A stretch of 64,000 nucleotides of DNA, from positions 1,922,001 through 1,986,000 of the forward strand of contig NZ_CP059492.1 in the NCBI RefSeq assembly GCF_014041995.1. Reading direction: 5' to 3'. Positions 23,647-33,555 of this stretch are shown piece after piece; the stretch's first letter is position 1, and every line of letters starts with the position of its first letter. This DNA comes from Changpingibacter yushuensis. Lineage in GTDB: Bacteria > Actinomycetota > Actinomycetes > Actinomycetales > Actinomycetaceae. Made by a program: the position numbers and the translations under genes. The notes beneath the pieces were generated by a model, which did not search any database, was not told the DNA's origin, and was given only the letters and a program-made list of their open reading frames with translations.

Positions 23647-26208
23647 ATGCCGGGCACAAACCTGACGCGTGAAGAAGCCGCCATTCGATCGGGGCTCGTA
23701 ACCACCGAGGCCTACACAATTGCGCTTGATCTAGCCGGAGAATCGGAGACCACCTTCGGTTCCGTTACTGAGATTGAGTTCTCAGCCAAGCCGGGTACCT
23801 CCACCTTCCTTGACATCATCGCTCACAGCATTGAGCGAGTTGTACTCAACGGCGAGGATCTTGATACCTCTGCCTATGCGGACTCCCGCTTCCCCATTGC
23901 GAATCTGCAGGAGCACAACACCGTCCGTGTCGAGGCGACCATGGACTACTCACATACCGGTGAAGGACTCCACCGATACGTGGATCCTGCCGACGGTGAG
24001 GTATACCTCTATTCCCAGTTCGAAGTGGGCGATGCCCGCCGCGTCTTTGCGAACTTCGAACAGCCTGATCTGAAGGCCGTTTACACGTTCACTGTCACCG
24101 CTCCGTCGTCGTGGCGCGTGTTCTCCAACTCGCCGTCGCCAGAACCTCAGATTGTGAGCGACGGCGTCGCTACATGGGCTTTCTCCACGACGGAGAAGAT
24201 GTCCACGTACCTCACCTCAATCGTGGCTGGCCCATACGAGGGGTTCAACAACGATTCCTACATCTCCACCGATGGTCGCGAGATTCCGCTGGGCGTGTGG
24301 GCACGCAAGTCCCTTGCCGAATACCTCGATTCGGAGGAGCTGTTCCTCATCACGAAACAGGGCTTCGAGTTCTATGAGGCGAACTACGGCCACCCCTACC
24401 CGTTCCGCAAGTACGATCAGATCTTCTGCCCTGAATACAACGCCGGAGCCATGGAGCATCCCGGAAACGTGACTCTGGTTGAGAGCTACGTGTTCCGTAC
24501 CAAGCCAACCGGCGCGATGATCGATCGTCGCATCATCACGATTCTTCATGAACAAGCCCACATGTGGTTTGGTGACCTCGTCACCATGAAGTGGTGGGAT
24601 GACCTGTGGCTCAACGAATCATTTGCTGAGTACATGAGCCACCTTGCGGCAGTCGCGAACACGCGCTTGACCGACGCCTGGACCACCTTCCTCACATCGG
24701 AGAAGTCCTGGGCAACCTCCGAAGATCAGCTTCCCTCCACGCACCCCATCGCAGCGGACGTCGTAGACCTAGAAACGGTACTCATCAACTTTGATGGCAT
24801 TACCTATGGCAAGGGCGCATCTGTGCTCAAGCAGCTGGCCGCTTGGGTGGGACTCGACGAATTCCTTGCGGGGGTACGCTCCTATATCGCGAAGTACGCG
24901 TGGGGCAACGCCACCTTGGCCGATCTGCTCACAGAACTCGAAGCCGCATCTGGCCGCGATCTGAGCGAATGGACCAAACTGTGGCTGGGCGAATCCGGCG
25001 TCAACATCTTCACCCCTGAGGTGAAGGTGGCGGCAGACGGCACGATCGAATCCTTGACCTTGATTCAGGAATCTGACGGACGTTCCTCCCTCCGCCCGCA
25101 CCGCATGGCCGTTGGCGGATTCGACGTCGTGGATGGCAAGCTCACACGCGTGCTCTCTACAGAACTCGACGTGGATGGTGAGCGTACCGAGGTTGCCGAG
25201 TTCGCTGGCAAGAACCGCCCTGGGCTGATCCTTGTCAACGATTATGACTATGCCTACGGAAAGTTCCGGTTGGATCAAGAATCCTTGGCATTCGCGGTTG
25301 AGAATCTCGATAAGTTCGCAGTGCAGGATCATCTGGCCCGGACCAGCGTGCTTCTCTCGGCATGGGACATGTGCCGCGACGGTCTGATGCCTGCTTCCGC
25401 ATACGTTGATATCGCACTCAGAGCCTTGCCAGATGAAACAGACGGCACCGTGTTGCGCTACACACTCGCCCAGGTGAATACTGCGGTGAACCTCTACTCC
25501 TCACTGGAGAATAGAGACGGACTGCGGTCCAAGGCAGCTGCAGTGCTCTTCGATATTCTTGCAACATCCGTTGCGGGTTCGGACCACCAGCTTCAGATCG
25601 CTGGCGCTGCCATGCGCGCCGCTGAGAGTGAAGAACAGCTTGCCCAGATCGCCGGTTGGCTCGAAGGTGCGCGCGTCCCGTCCGGTTTTGAGGTCGACGC
25701 CGAACAGCGTTGGTTGATTATCGTGGCGCTGGCGGCAGCTGGCCAGATTGGCGAGGCAGAGATTGCCGCAGAGTTTGATCGCGACGCAACATCGTACGGC
25801 CAGATCTACTCCGCACAGGCACGTGGCGCACTCGCTGATCCAACTGTGCGCGAATCGGTATGGTCGGATATCACGGGCCAGGACGTCTCCAACACCGTGC
25901 AACGTAACCTCTGCTTGGGAATCATGCGTTCCTCCGCAGAGTCGATGGTTCCGTTCGCTGAGCGTTACTATGCCGACGCCGAAGCCCAGTGGAACGATCA
26001 CACCGTGGAGATCGCCAAGAACATGCTCGAGTACGCTTACCCGATTCAACTCGCAGGACGCACCGATCTTGGTGTGGACATCGTGGAGCTTGGACATACG
26101 TGGCTAGCTGAGCATAAGGATGCCGCAGCAGCGTGCATTCGCTTGGTCTCAGAGCAGGTGGATCGCGCGGAGCGCGCTGTTCGTGCACAGGCTGCAGACA
26201 AGAACTGA
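23647..26208 (+). CDS. pepN: aminopeptidase N (M1 family)
   Basis: 853 residues, full length. The exopeptidase motif is GAMEHPGN and the zinc site is HEQAHMWFGDLVTMKWWDD LWLNESFAEY, with both His, the catalytic Glu and the third Glu ligand. The C-terminal ERAP1-like helical domain is about residues 520-850. It belongs to the actinobacterial aminopeptidase N clade of peptide-degrading cytosolic enzymes. AAAGGA precedes ATG 23647. With the M13 enzyme upstream it forms a peptide-catabolism pair, though separated by a terminator. Confidence 0.96.
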   Translation: MPGTNLTREEAAIRSGLVTTEAYTIALDLAGESETTFGSVTEIEFSAKPGTSTFLDIIAHSIERVVLNGEDLDTSAYADSRFPIANLQEHNTVRVEATMDYSHTGEGLHRYVDPADGEVYLYSQFEVGDARRVFANFEQPDLKAVYTFTVTAPSSWRVFSNSPSPEPQIVSDGVATWAFSTTEKMSTYLTSIVAGPYEGFNNDSYISTDGREIPLGVWARKSLAEYLDSEELFLITKQGFEFYEANYGHPYPFRKYDQIFCPEYNAGAMEHPGNVTLVESYVFRTKPTGAMIDRRIITILHEQAHMWFGDLVTMKWWDDLWLNESFAEYMSHLAAVANTRLTDAWTTFLTSEKSWATSEDQLPSTHPIAADVVDLETVLINFDGITYGKGASVLKQLAAWVGLDEFLAGVRSYIAKYAWGNATLADLLTELEAASGRDLSEWTKLWLGESGVNIFTPEVKVAADGTIESLTLIQESDGRSSLRPHRMAVGGFDVVDGKLTRVLSTELDVDGERTEVAEFAGKNRPGLILVNDYDYAYGKFRLDQESLAFAVENLDKFAVQDHLARTSVLLSAWDMCRDGLMPASAYVDIALRALPDETDGTVLRYTLAQVNTAVNLYSSLENRDGLRSKAAAVLFDILATSVAGSDHQLQIAGAAMRAAESEEQLAQIAGWLEGARVPSGFEVDAEQRWLIIVALAAAGQIGEAEIAAEFDRDATSYGQIYSAQARGALADPTVRESVWSDITGQDVSNTVQRNLCLGIMRSSAESMVPFAERYYADAEAQWNDHTVEIAKNMLEYAYPIQLAGRTDLGVDIVELGHTWLAEHKDAAAACIRLVSEQVDRAERAVRAQAADKN

Positions 26209-26239
26209 AGCTGCAGGTAAGAACTAGAGCGCCAGAGCA

Positions 26240-26277
26240 AGAGGGAGGCGGACGATAGACATCGTCCGCCTCCCTCT
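26240..26277 (+). terminator. terminator of pepN
   Basis: Perfect 17-bp stem AGAGGGAGGCGGACGAT with a 4-nt loop, 31 bases after the pepN stop. Confidence 0.85.
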
Positions 26278-26362
26278 GCATAAGCGCGGTGCAGCTGAGC
26301 TGAGCCATGCGCGATCCGTTCTCTGCCCGCTCGCTGCTAGGGCCCTGCGAAAGCAGGGCTGG

Positions 26363-26857
26363 TCAGACCCCGCCTAGATCTGGCTCTTGTGAGGAATCCA
26401 CCGTGGCGACTGACAGGAAAGGCTTGCCGCCTTCCACCTTCGGGGCTTGGGCAATCACAGAGACTGCCTCTGGCTTTACCCCCATCACGATCAATGGGGA
26501 GCACAACGCGTAGCCCGCCTCCACAGCCACCGATGTATTCCATAGGACAATTGGCTGACCAGCTGTAACGTACTGCCCTTCACGCACCAACGTAGTGAAA
26601 CCCGCGCCATCCAGCCGGATGGTATCGATACCCAAGTGAACTAGCACGCCTACGCCGGCGTCGGTTCTGATGACGATCCCGTGAGGCTTTGACTTCACAA
26701 TCGTGCCATCGCACGGCGCAACGACTGTAAGGCCGCCTTGGAAGGGCTCAATCGCTGCTCCGGGCCCCACGAGTCCAGCAGAAAACACCGGGTCGGGAAC
26801 GTTGGCCATTGGCACCACGTCTCCGGAGACGGGTGCCACAAGCACAAGGCCAGTCAC
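26363..26857 (-). CDS. PTS glucose-type IIA component
   Basis: 164 residues. Accepts phosphate from HPr and passes it to IIB. The phosphorylated His is in GVLVHLGIDTIRLDG (about residue 86), and the other active-site His is in KSKPHGIVIRTD; VAPVSGDVVP and PIVLWN flank it. Stand-alone IIA, not fused to IIBC. Two bases after the IIB stop, so co-transcribed with it. It lacks a IIC membrane channel nearby, so it must serve a permease encoded elsewhere; in this group that is often for N-acetylglucosamine or glucose. Confidence 0.92.
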   Translation of the reverse strand: MTGLVLVAPVSGDVVPMANVPDPVFSAGLVGPGAAIEPFQGGLTVVAPCDGTIVKSKPHGIVIRTDAGVGVLVHLGIDTIRLDGAGFTTLVREGQYVTAGQPIVLWNTSVAVEAGYALCSPLIVMGVKPEAVSVIAQAPKVEGGKPFLSVATVDSSQEPDLGGV

Positions 26858-26858
26858 A

Positions 26859-27098
26859 TCAGTCCTTGCGGAGTTCGTTGATTTCGTCCGTCAAATCGTC
26901 GGCAACCGGCCCAACAACCACCTGAACCACGGAATCCTGGAGAACAACTCCAAAGGCGCCTGCCTTGCGTAGCGCATCCTCATCCACCGAGGCGGGGTCA
27001 TTGACCTCCACACGAAGGCGCGTAATGCAGGCTTCAACGTCCAGAACGTTCGGTGCCCCGCCAAGACCAGCCAACAGATTCGAAGCGTCAATGTTCAT
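26859..27098 (-). CDS. PTS glucose-type IIB component
   Basis: 79 residues from ATG 27098 (MNIDASNLLAGLGG); the longer frame to 27203 adds an unlikely basic stretch. The phosphorylated Cys is in DVEACITRLRVEV (about residue 23), followed by the typical ACITRLR pattern and a Q-D-S-V-V-Q-V-V-V-G strand. It forms a two-gene operon with IIA. Free-standing IIB proteins are known for GlcNAc systems of actinobacteria, where IIC lies in another gene. Confidence 0.9.
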   Translation of the reverse strand: MNIDASNLLAGLGGAPNVLDVEACITRLRVEVNDPASVDEDALRKAGAFGVVLQDSVVQVVVGPVADDLTDEINELRKD

Positions 27099-27252
27099 GA
27101 CTTCGCTCCTGACTCCGCAATTTCGCGGACCTCTACGATATTCCAATTGAAAGCCTACAGTTTGGCGGGCGATCGTGCCGCACACCCGTGCGAGTTGCGC
27201 CAACTGCGATGAAGAATCACGGCTGACGCCCGTTTCTCATCGTGACGCGCGC

Positions 27253-29409
27253 TCAACGTTCCCGTAACTCTCCCGTAAACGCCTGCACAAGTGACAGCAA
27301 GCGTTCGTTCGTGCTCAGATCCTCAACCATCACAGGGTGATTGGAACCATCGGCTAGTGGCACACGCCAGTTCGGGTACTCATTATCCGTACCCGGCTGG
27401 TTCTGCGCGCGGCGCTCACCCACTCCGTCCACGAGGGCAACCGCCAGAAGTTCGGCTGGAGTGCGGGCAATGTAGCGGTGCATGGCTTCCACAATCTCTT
27501 GCTCGCGCGGGTTCTCCCCCACCAAGCCATATTCATGTAGGCGTGCAAGCATGTGTTGCTTCTCAGCAAGCGCCTCGGCACGTACCTGTTCCACAGGTTC
27601 CGTCAAGAGTCCGAGATGTTCGCGTAGCACCACGTGTTCACCGGCAAGATACCCCGCCACAGGCGGCAGATCGTGTGTATCTACCGTGACCAGAGTTTCG
27701 CGGCGGTAGTCCGTTGGCCGCCGGAACTGGCCGTCGCTTTCCTGTTCAAACCACATAACGGATGTTCCGAGGATTCCACGAGAACTCAGGTAGTCGCGTA
27801 CCCATGGCTCCACATTTCCTAGATCCTCGCCCACCACAATCGCGCCGGCGCGCGCTGCTTCGAGCATGAGTACGCCAACCATGGCTTCCTGATCGAAGCG
27901 GACGTAGGCGCCCTGCGACGGATCGGCACCTTCGGGAATCCACCACAGACGGAAGAGCCCCATGACGTGATCCACTCGAAGTGCGCCAGCGTGGCGCAGC
28001 ACAGTCTTGGCCATGTCGCGAAGCGGAGCATAGGCCATCTTGCGAAGAGAATCGGGCCGCCACGGCGGTTGCGACCAGTTTTGGCCCTGCTGGTTATACA
28101 TGTCTGGTGGGGCGCCCACCGTCACGCCCTGTGCAAAAGCTTCAGGGATAGACCATGTGTCAGATCCTGTGGCGTGCACACCCACCGCGAGATCGTGGAA
28201 AATCCCGATGCTCATTCCCGAATCTAAAGCACTACGCTGAGCATCCTCGAGTTGTTGGTCAATGATCCACTGCATCCACGTGTAGAAGTCGATGCGATCA
28301 GAAAGCTCCTGACGAACCACCGTTGCAGCTGGTGTATCCGGGCGCGAAAGCTTGGCGGGAAAATCCTCACCGTACTTCTCGCGCAGCGCGCACCAGAATG
28401 CGAAGTCCTCCAGGCCTTGCCCCTCGGCGCGTCGGTAGTGTTGAAAATCCCGTTCGCGCGCCTGAGACCGAGGCTGCTCAAAGATGATCTCGAGTGCCTT
28501 ACGCTTGCCTTCCCATGCCCTGTCACGATCGATAATCCGGTTGTGCAGCGAATCCTCTTTGGCGCGTTCACCGGCCCACCGGACGTTTGACCGAGCCTCA
28601 GTTGGCATGTAGCCAACTTCCCGAATATCCTCTGGCCGGATGTAGAGGGGATTAAAGAAACGACGCGTAACCGGGAGGTACGGGGAAGGTGTCATGTGAC
28701 CTTCGGGTTCGGCGGCATGGAGTGGGTTGATGAGCACGAAGTCTCCGCCCATTGCGCCGAATGCCGAACAGATCTCCTTCAGGTCTGCCGTATCGCCCAC
28801 TCCCCAAGATTCGCGTGAGCGGACCGAGTACAGCTGCACCATAGCTCCCCAGCTACGTGCGCCGCGTGAGGACGGCGTCGGCAGCATCTGTGGCACTGCG
28901 ATGAGCGGCGCTTCCACCAAAACTTGTGCGCCTTCTTCACCCCATCCGCAACTTGTTGCAAGGGTGATTGTGGCACCCAGCGTGTGATATCCGAGCGGCA
29001 GATCCTCGGGAACTGCAAAGGACGCCTGCCCCAGCACCACCCCATCAACTTCGCGTGGCGGAGTGAAATCCTCGATCTGGGCGAGCCATCGAACCTGGCC
29101 TGACTCCTCCGTGACCTGCACGGATACAGAGGAACCGTGCGGCAGGTGTACCGGAATTGTGTACTGGCCGTGAACCCGCACGATTGTGCATTCTGGCAAC
29201 ACTTCGCGCCACGGTTTGAGTACTGAGTCTTTGATCGCTTGTTCTGCTGACGACGTCGTCGCAGCGTCTGCGCCCATCGCGGCAAGCACCTTAATGAGTG
29301 TCTCATCAGCGACTTGCGTCAGAGATCCGCCGAAAGCCCAGTATTCCGTGTCTACTCCATACGCCTCTGCAAGCGAGCACAATAGCTCTCTGCTTGGAGC
29401 ACTCTTCAT
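27253..29409 (-). CDS. malQ: 4-alpha-glucanotransferase (amylomaltase, GH77)
   Basis: Transfers glucan segments between maltodextrins. ATG 29409 has GGAGGG eight bases upstream; a GTG at 29418 is also open. 718 residues, the long actinobacterial type with an N-terminal domain of about 200 residues before the barrel. Catalytic residues are visible: Asp nucleophile in LRVDHVMGLFRLWWIP, Glu in VVGEDLGNVEPWVRDYL and Asp in VDTHDLPPVAGYL. Monocistronic. PTS genes lie just downstream on the same strand, consistent with a glucose and maltodextrin neighbourhood. Confidence 0.95.
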   Translation of the reverse strand: MKSAPSRELLCSLAEAYGVDTEYWAFGGSLTQVADETLIKVLAAMGADAATTSSAEQAIKDSVLKPWREVLPECTIVRVHGQYTIPVHLPHGSSVSVQVTEESGQVRWLAQIEDFTPPREVDGVVLGQASFAVPEDLPLGYHTLGATITLATSCGWGEEGAQVLVEAPLIAVPQMLPTPSSRGARSWGAMVQLYSVRSRESWGVGDTADLKEICSAFGAMGGDFVLINPLHAAEPEGHMTPSPYLPVTRRFFNPLYIRPEDIREVGYMPTEARSNVRWAGERAKEDSLHNRIIDRDRAWEGKRKALEIIFEQPRSQARERDFQHYRRAEGQGLEDFAFWCALREKYGEDFPAKLSRPDTPAATVVRQELSDRIDFYTWMQWIIDQQLEDAQRSALDSGMSIGIFHDLAVGVHATGSDTWSIPEAFAQGVTVGAPPDMYNQQGQNWSQPPWRPDSLRKMAYAPLRDMAKTVLRHAGALRVDHVMGLFRLWWIPEGADPSQGAYVRFDQEAMVGVLMLEAARAGAIVVGEDLGNVEPWVRDYLSSRGILGTSVMWFEQESDGQFRRPTDYRRETLVTVDTHDLPPVAGYLAGEHVVLREHLGLLTEPVEQVRAEALAEKQHMLARLHEYGLVGENPREQEIVEAMHRYIARTPAELLAVALVDGVGERRAQNQPGTDNEYPNWRVPLADGSNHPVMVEDLSTNERLLSLVQAFTGELRER

Positions 29410-29726
29410 CAATGCCACCCTCCGCGGCTTGCTGGGTCTTCATCGACCCGACTACCGACAATCTTGCCAGATTCTGCAAGTTTTTTCAGCATCCTGACAG
29501 TACTTCTTACACAGCCGTAGGTCGGGGCGCTTCCAGCTAACCCTATGCCTTGGCATTGAGGAGCAATCGGCTTCTTCCGAATGCTGGAAGCATGGGGCTT
29601 ATCACGTTTTGCCGGCCACAACAGGGGACTTTCTTCACATCGCGAGGTGACAAGTTCACACGCCGTGCAGCTCGCTCTCAAGTAAAATGGCAGAGTCTTT
29701 AGTACTGCCGAGAAAGGTCGCTGCGG
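29410..29726. other. divergent gap between malQ and tesB
   Basis: About 317 bases with no convincing frame. It must hold both promoters. A run of six Ts at 29481-29486 lies in an A+T-richer stretch, but I see no operator I can support. Confidence 0.4.
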
Positions 29727-30638
29727 ATGCCCAGCACTATCCTTCTGCCGGATTGCGACACGGAACCACTTGCCTCATTGCTCAACCCATTGCGGCTACA
29801 ACGCGTCGGAGACAAACGGTATGTGGGATCCAACTTGCCTCAGCTTTCTGGCCGCGTCTATGGCGGCCAAGTCTTGGCGCAAGCGACTCTGGCGGCAGCT
29901 GACACCGTGCCAGGCGGCCCTGAGGAACGGCTCGCCCATTCCATTACCGCAGCATTCCTTCGGCCCGGGGCCATTGACGTTCCCACTGAATTCGAAGTGA
30001 CGGAGCTCAACGACGGGCGATCGTTTTCCACACGAAGTACTCGCGCACTTCAGAACGGGCGCATCATATTTAGCGCTCGTGTATCCTTCCAGCTTCGCCA
30101 GCCGGGTCCTTCCTACGGCACGCCCATGCCTACCGCCCCTGCACCCGAGACCCTGCCATCTTCGGTGGACTTCTTCTACCAGATGAACAACGCTCTTGGG
30201 CGTATCATGTCCAGCACGAACGCCATGGACATGCGTTTTGTTGACGGGAACATCTTTACCACGGTGGCGGAGAAGCGCGATCCACACACAATGATTTGGA
30301 TGCGAACGCGTTCACCCATGCCCGACGGAACATCCCGGCTCCTTCAACGCGCGATGCTCGGGTATGCCGCCGATCAGATCATGCTTGAACCGGTTATGCG
30401 CGCAACTGGCTTGCAGTGGAGCGATCCAAACATGTCACTGGCCACGTTGGATCACTCAATATGGTGGCACCGCAACTTTGATATCTCGGACTGGATTCTG
30501 GCTGATCTGGAGAGCCCATCGGCACAAAATGGCCGTGGTTTGACCATTGCTAAGTTCTATCAGCATGGCAAGCACATTGCCACAATGTCCCAGGAGGGCA
30601 TGGTTCGCATCCGGACCGTAACTAATCAGGACGATTAA
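29727..30638 (+). CDS. tesB: acyl-CoA thioesterase II
   Basis: Double hot-dog enzyme that hydrolyses acyl-CoA. 303 residues, normal size. N-terminal half: GRVYGGQVLAQATLAAADTV, then HSITAAFLRPG and the Asp-Gly-Arg-Ser-Phe motif NDGRSFSTRSTRALQNGRII. C-terminal half: LGYAADQIMLEP and the final LDHSIWWHRNFDISDWILAD with the conserved His and Trp. Start ATG 29727 with AAAGG upstream. Monocistronic, followed by 200 bp to a strong hairpin. Confidence 0.94.
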   Translation: MPSTILLPDCDTEPLASLLNPLRLQRVGDKRYVGSNLPQLSGRVYGGQVLAQATLAAADTVPGGPEERLAHSITAAFLRPGAIDVPTEFEVTELNDGRSFSTRSTRALQNGRIIFSARVSFQLRQPGPSYGTPMPTAPAPETLPSSVDFFYQMNNALGRIMSSTNAMDMRFVDGNIFTTVAEKRDPHTMIWMRTRSPMPDGTSRLLQRAMLGYAADQIMLEPVMRATGLQWSDPNMSLATLDHSIWWHRNFDISDWILADLESPSAQNGRGLTIAKFYQHGKHIATMSQEGMVRIRTVTNQDD

Positions 30639-30808
30639 TTGTGAGACCTAAGCGCCTCATGAGCAGAAGCTGGTCGAATCGCACGCAGTCGAGACGGAGA
30701 GACCCGGACTGCACGGAGTTAGTGTAAGTGGACTCGACGGGTACGTACTCAGCCGGTTCTGACACGCTGGTCGAGCGCCTGACACCGTTCACGTGCATAT
30801 GAACAAGA

Positions 30809-30851
30809 AATGGTGTGGGACCATAACATTACGTCATGGTCCCACACCATT
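30809..30851. terminator. bidirectional hairpin between tesB and the ettA operon
   Basis: Perfect 15- to 16-bp stem AATGGTGTGGGACCAT with an 11-nt loop. It lies 29 bases beyond the minus-strand gene and 170 after tesB. Confidence 0.8.
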
Positions 30852-30879
30852 AGCTTACGTGGCACGTAGTGCCACAGCC

Positions 30880-31095
30880 TTATTGGGAGACAGGTTCGCT
30901 TGGCTCGGCGCGCTCATCAGGCGTCCTCACAGACGGCGGTTCCACAGAGTTCAGTTCCTCAGAGGAACGGTTCCGGATCATGTGCACCACGGCAACGAGA
31001 ATCGCCACCACGAAGACGATGGATCCTGCGATGTAGGCGAAGTTTCCGATCTGGTAAAGCGCGTTCGCGCCAGAGGCGACAACTGAACTAGTCAC
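30880..31095 (-). CDS. small single-pass membrane protein downstream of ettA
   Basis: 71 residues: MTSSVVASGANALYQIGNFA, a membrane segment at about 18-40 (IAGSIVFVVAILVAVVHMI), then an acidic, Pro-rich cytoplasmic tail. The GTG start at 31095 overlaps the ettA stop by 8 bases (GTGACTAG), which suggests coupling. No family known to me. The overlap and clean membrane pattern make it a real gene. Confidence 0.6.
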   Translation of the reverse strand: MTSSVVASGANALYQIGNFAYIAGSIVFVVAILVAVVHMIRNRSSEELNSVEPPSVRTPDERAEPSEPVSQ

Positions 31096-32770
31096 GAGTC
31101 AGCTTCCTATAGGTAGTTGCTGCCGGACGGCTGGCATCGATGCCCAGACGTTCAACCTTATTCTTCTCGTAGGATTCGAAGTTGCCTTCGAACCAGTACC
31201 AGCTTGCTGGGTTCTCCTGAGTGCCTTCATAGGCGAGGATGTGCGTGGCAACACGGTCAAGGAACCAGCGATCATGGGTGATCACAACGGCGCAACCAGG
31301 GAACTGAAGCAGCGCATTCTCGAGAGATCCCAGAGTCTCGACGTCCAAATCGTTGGTTGGTTCGTCAAGGAGGAGCAAGTTTCCGCCTTGCTTGAGAGTC
31401 AACGCCAAGTTCAGACGGTTGCGTTCACCGCCAGAGAGGATTCCTGCCAGTTTCTGCTGATCTGGACCCTTGAAGCCGAATGCTGATACGTAGGCCCGCG
31501 AGGGCATCTCCACATTTCCGACCTGAATGAAGTCAAGACCATCGGAGACGACCTCCCACAGCGACTTCTCAGGATCGATTCCGGCGCGCGTCTGGTCCAC
31601 GTAGGAGATCTTGACGGTTTCGCCGATCTTCAGTTCGCCAGCGTCCAGAGGTTCGAGTCCAACAATCGTCTTGAACAGAGTTGTCTTTCCAACGCCGTTT
31701 GGTCCGATAATGCCCACGATGCCGTTGCGTGGCAATGTGAAAGACAATCCGTCAATGAGCGTACGCCCATCGAAGCCCTTCTGAAGGTTATTGGCCTCCA
31801 AGACGATGGAACCGAGGCGCGGCCCCGGTGGAATCTGAATCTCTTCGAAGTCAAGCTTGCGGGTGCGTTCGGCTTCCGAAGCCATCTCCTCATAGCGCTC
31901 GAGACGAGCCTTGGACTTGGCTTGACGCCCCTTGGCCGAGGAGCGTACCCACTCGAGTTCATCCTTCAGACGCTTGGCGAGCTTCTGATCCTTCTTACCC
32001 CGAACCTCGAGTCGCTTTTCCTTGGTTTCAAGGTAAGTGGAGTAGTTACCTTCGTAGGGGTAGAGGCGGCCGCGATCCACTTCTGCGATCCACGATGCAA
32101 CGTGGTCAAGGAAGTATCGATCGTGGGTCACTGCAATGACTGCGCCAGCATACTGCTGCAGATGCTGTTCCAACCACAGCACCGATTCGGCGTCCAAATG
32201 GTTGGTAGGTTCGTCAAGAAGCAGCAAGTCAGGAGCCTCAAGGAGGAGCCGGCACAAGGCCACACGGCGGCGTTCGCCACCAGAAAGAACGTTCACGGGA
32301 GTCTCCCCTGGCGGGCAGCGCAATGCATCCATGGCCTGCTGGAGTTGGGCATCCAGATCCCACGCGTTGGCAGCGTCGATCTCCGTTTGTAGCTTACCCA
32401 TCTCATCCATAAGCGAATCGAAATCAGCGTCCGGATCGGCCATCTCCTCGCCAATCTGGTTGAACCGATGCAGTTTGCCAATCATCTCTGCGCGGCCAAG
32501 CTGCACGTTCTCCAGTACCGTCTTGGTCTCATCAAGAGGCGGCTCCTGAAGGAGAATTCCCACCGAATAACCCGGGGCTAGGCGAGCTTCACCATTTGAA
32601 GCTTCATCAAGCCCGGCCATGATCTTGAGAATGGTTGACTTGCCCGCTCCGTTCGGACCGACCATACCGATCTTGGCGCCGGGCAAAAACGCCATTGTGA
32701 CGTCGTCCAAAATCGTCTTGTCACCCACGCGCTTGTACGCGTGGACCATTGAGTAAATGTACTCAGCCAC
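31088..32770 (-). CDS. ettA: EttA, energy-dependent translational throttle ABC-F protein
   Basis: Binds the ribosomal E site and gates the first elongation step by the ADP/ATP ratio. 560 residues with two ABC domains: Walker A motifs GPNGAGKST and GPNGVGKTT, signatures LSGGERRRVAL and LSGGERNRLNL, Walker B LLLLDEPTNHLD and LLLLDEPTNDLD. Between them is the interaction (P-site tRNA) motif region with the arginine/lysine-rich EVRGKKDQKLAKRLKDELEW. GTG start at 32770 gives the usual MAEYIY. ettA beside ssb is a conserved actinobacterial order. Confidence 0.97.
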   Translation of the reverse strand: MAEYIYSMVHAYKRVGDKTILDDVTMAFLPGAKIGMVGPNGAGKSTILKIMAGLDEASNGEARLAPGYSVGILLQEPPLDETKTVLENVQLGRAEMIGKLHRFNQIGEEMADPDADFDSLMDEMGKLQTEIDAANAWDLDAQLQQAMDALRCPPGETPVNVLSGGERRRVALCRLLLEAPDLLLLDEPTNHLDAESVLWLEQHLQQYAGAVIAVTHDRYFLDHVASWIAEVDRGRLYPYEGNYSTYLETKEKRLEVRGKKDQKLAKRLKDELEWVRSSAKGRQAKSKARLERYEEMASEAERTRKLDFEEIQIPPGPRLGSIVLEANNLQKGFDGRTLIDGLSFTLPRNGIVGIIGPNGVGKTTLFKTIVGLEPLDAGELKIGETVKISYVDQTRAGIDPEKSLWEVVSDGLDFIQVGNVEMPSRAYVSAFGFKGPDQQKLAGILSGGERNRLNLALTLKQGGNLLLLDEPTNDLDVETLGSLENALLQFPGCAVVITHDRWFLDRVATHILAYEGTQENPASWYWFEGNFESYEKNKVERLGIDASRPAATTYRKLTRD

Positions 32771-32817
32771 GAAGCTCCATTCCGCCTATTATCCGTGCCG
32801 TGCTGGCTGCACCTTTG

Positions 32818-32853
32818 GTTGGCAGCCCCGTACAAGGATACAGGGCTGCCAAC
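32818..32853. terminator. hairpin between ssb and ettA
   Basis: Perfect 11-bp stem GTTGGCAGCCC/GGGCTGCCAAC with a 14-nt loop, downstream of the ssb stop. No T run on either strand. Confidence 0.6.
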
Positions 32854-32896
32854 GCAAAGTCGCCTGTGCACTAGTCACTATTCGCGGGCTGGATCT

Positions 32897-33424
32897 CTAC
32901 GCCAATGCCTGCAAGACGCCTGCCGCTGATTCCTCCAGCTCCGGCTCCACGGGTTCGGCTATCTCTTCCCCGTGCATAGCGTCCAGAGAGGGTGGCGGAG
33001 CCTCGTCATCAGCACTTGCTGCATGCGCTGGCTCACCTTCGATGGGTTCGAGGCTCTGTTTGCGGGTCCGCACGAAGGTTGCCCAGCCCGTGTTCAGATC
33101 AATGGCAACCGAATCCGCGGCAATGGCGTAGTCCGTTCGAGTCCGCCCGTCCTTGTCCGTCCACGTTCGTGGGCTGAGCCTGCCACGGATCAGTACCGGG
33201 CTTCCCTTATGAATGGAACGGCTGACGTTTTCTGCAAGATCTCCGTAGCATCGCACGGAGTACCACGCGGTGGTCCCATCTGAGTATGTGTTGAGCCTGC
33301 GATCAAAGTTGCGGGCTGTGACGCCCACACGAATCACAACAGTGACCCGCCCGGATTCGTTGTGAAAGACCGTTGGATCTGCGCCAGCAAAGCCGCGGAT
33401 CGTGAGAAAGGTTTCGTTCGACAT
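32897..33424 (-). CDS. ssb: single-stranded DNA-binding protein
   Basis: 175 residues from ATG 33424, which has AGGAGGG upstream; the frame is open to 33541. OB-fold at about residues 1-110: ETFLTIRGFAGADPTVFHNES, RVGVTARNF, WYSVRCYGDLAENVSRSIHKGSPVLIRGRLSPRTW. The tail is acidic but ends VLQALA rather than the DDDIPF tip that recruits partner proteins, so this is probably the second, non-essential paralogue (SsbB-like). Next to ettA, as the second ssb is in mycobacteria. Confidence 0.9.
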   Translation of the reverse strand: MSNETFLTIRGFAGADPTVFHNESGRVTVVIRVGVTARNFDRRLNTYSDGTTAWYSVRCYGDLAENVSRSIHKGSPVLIRGRLSPRTWTDKDGRTRTDYAIAADSVAIDLNTGWATFVRTRKQSLEPIEGEPAHAASADDEAPPPSLDAMHGEEIAEPVEPELEESAAGVLQALA

Positions 33425-33555
33425 GTGATGCCCTCCTTTGTTGGTGTGAGGCAAGATTGCCGGAACCACCACATACAAGGAGGCCGAGCGCTTCGAGACT
33501 GTGGAAGAGCATCGCGCTGCGCCCGGCTGTGTAACGGGCATTGATCCGAAACAGA

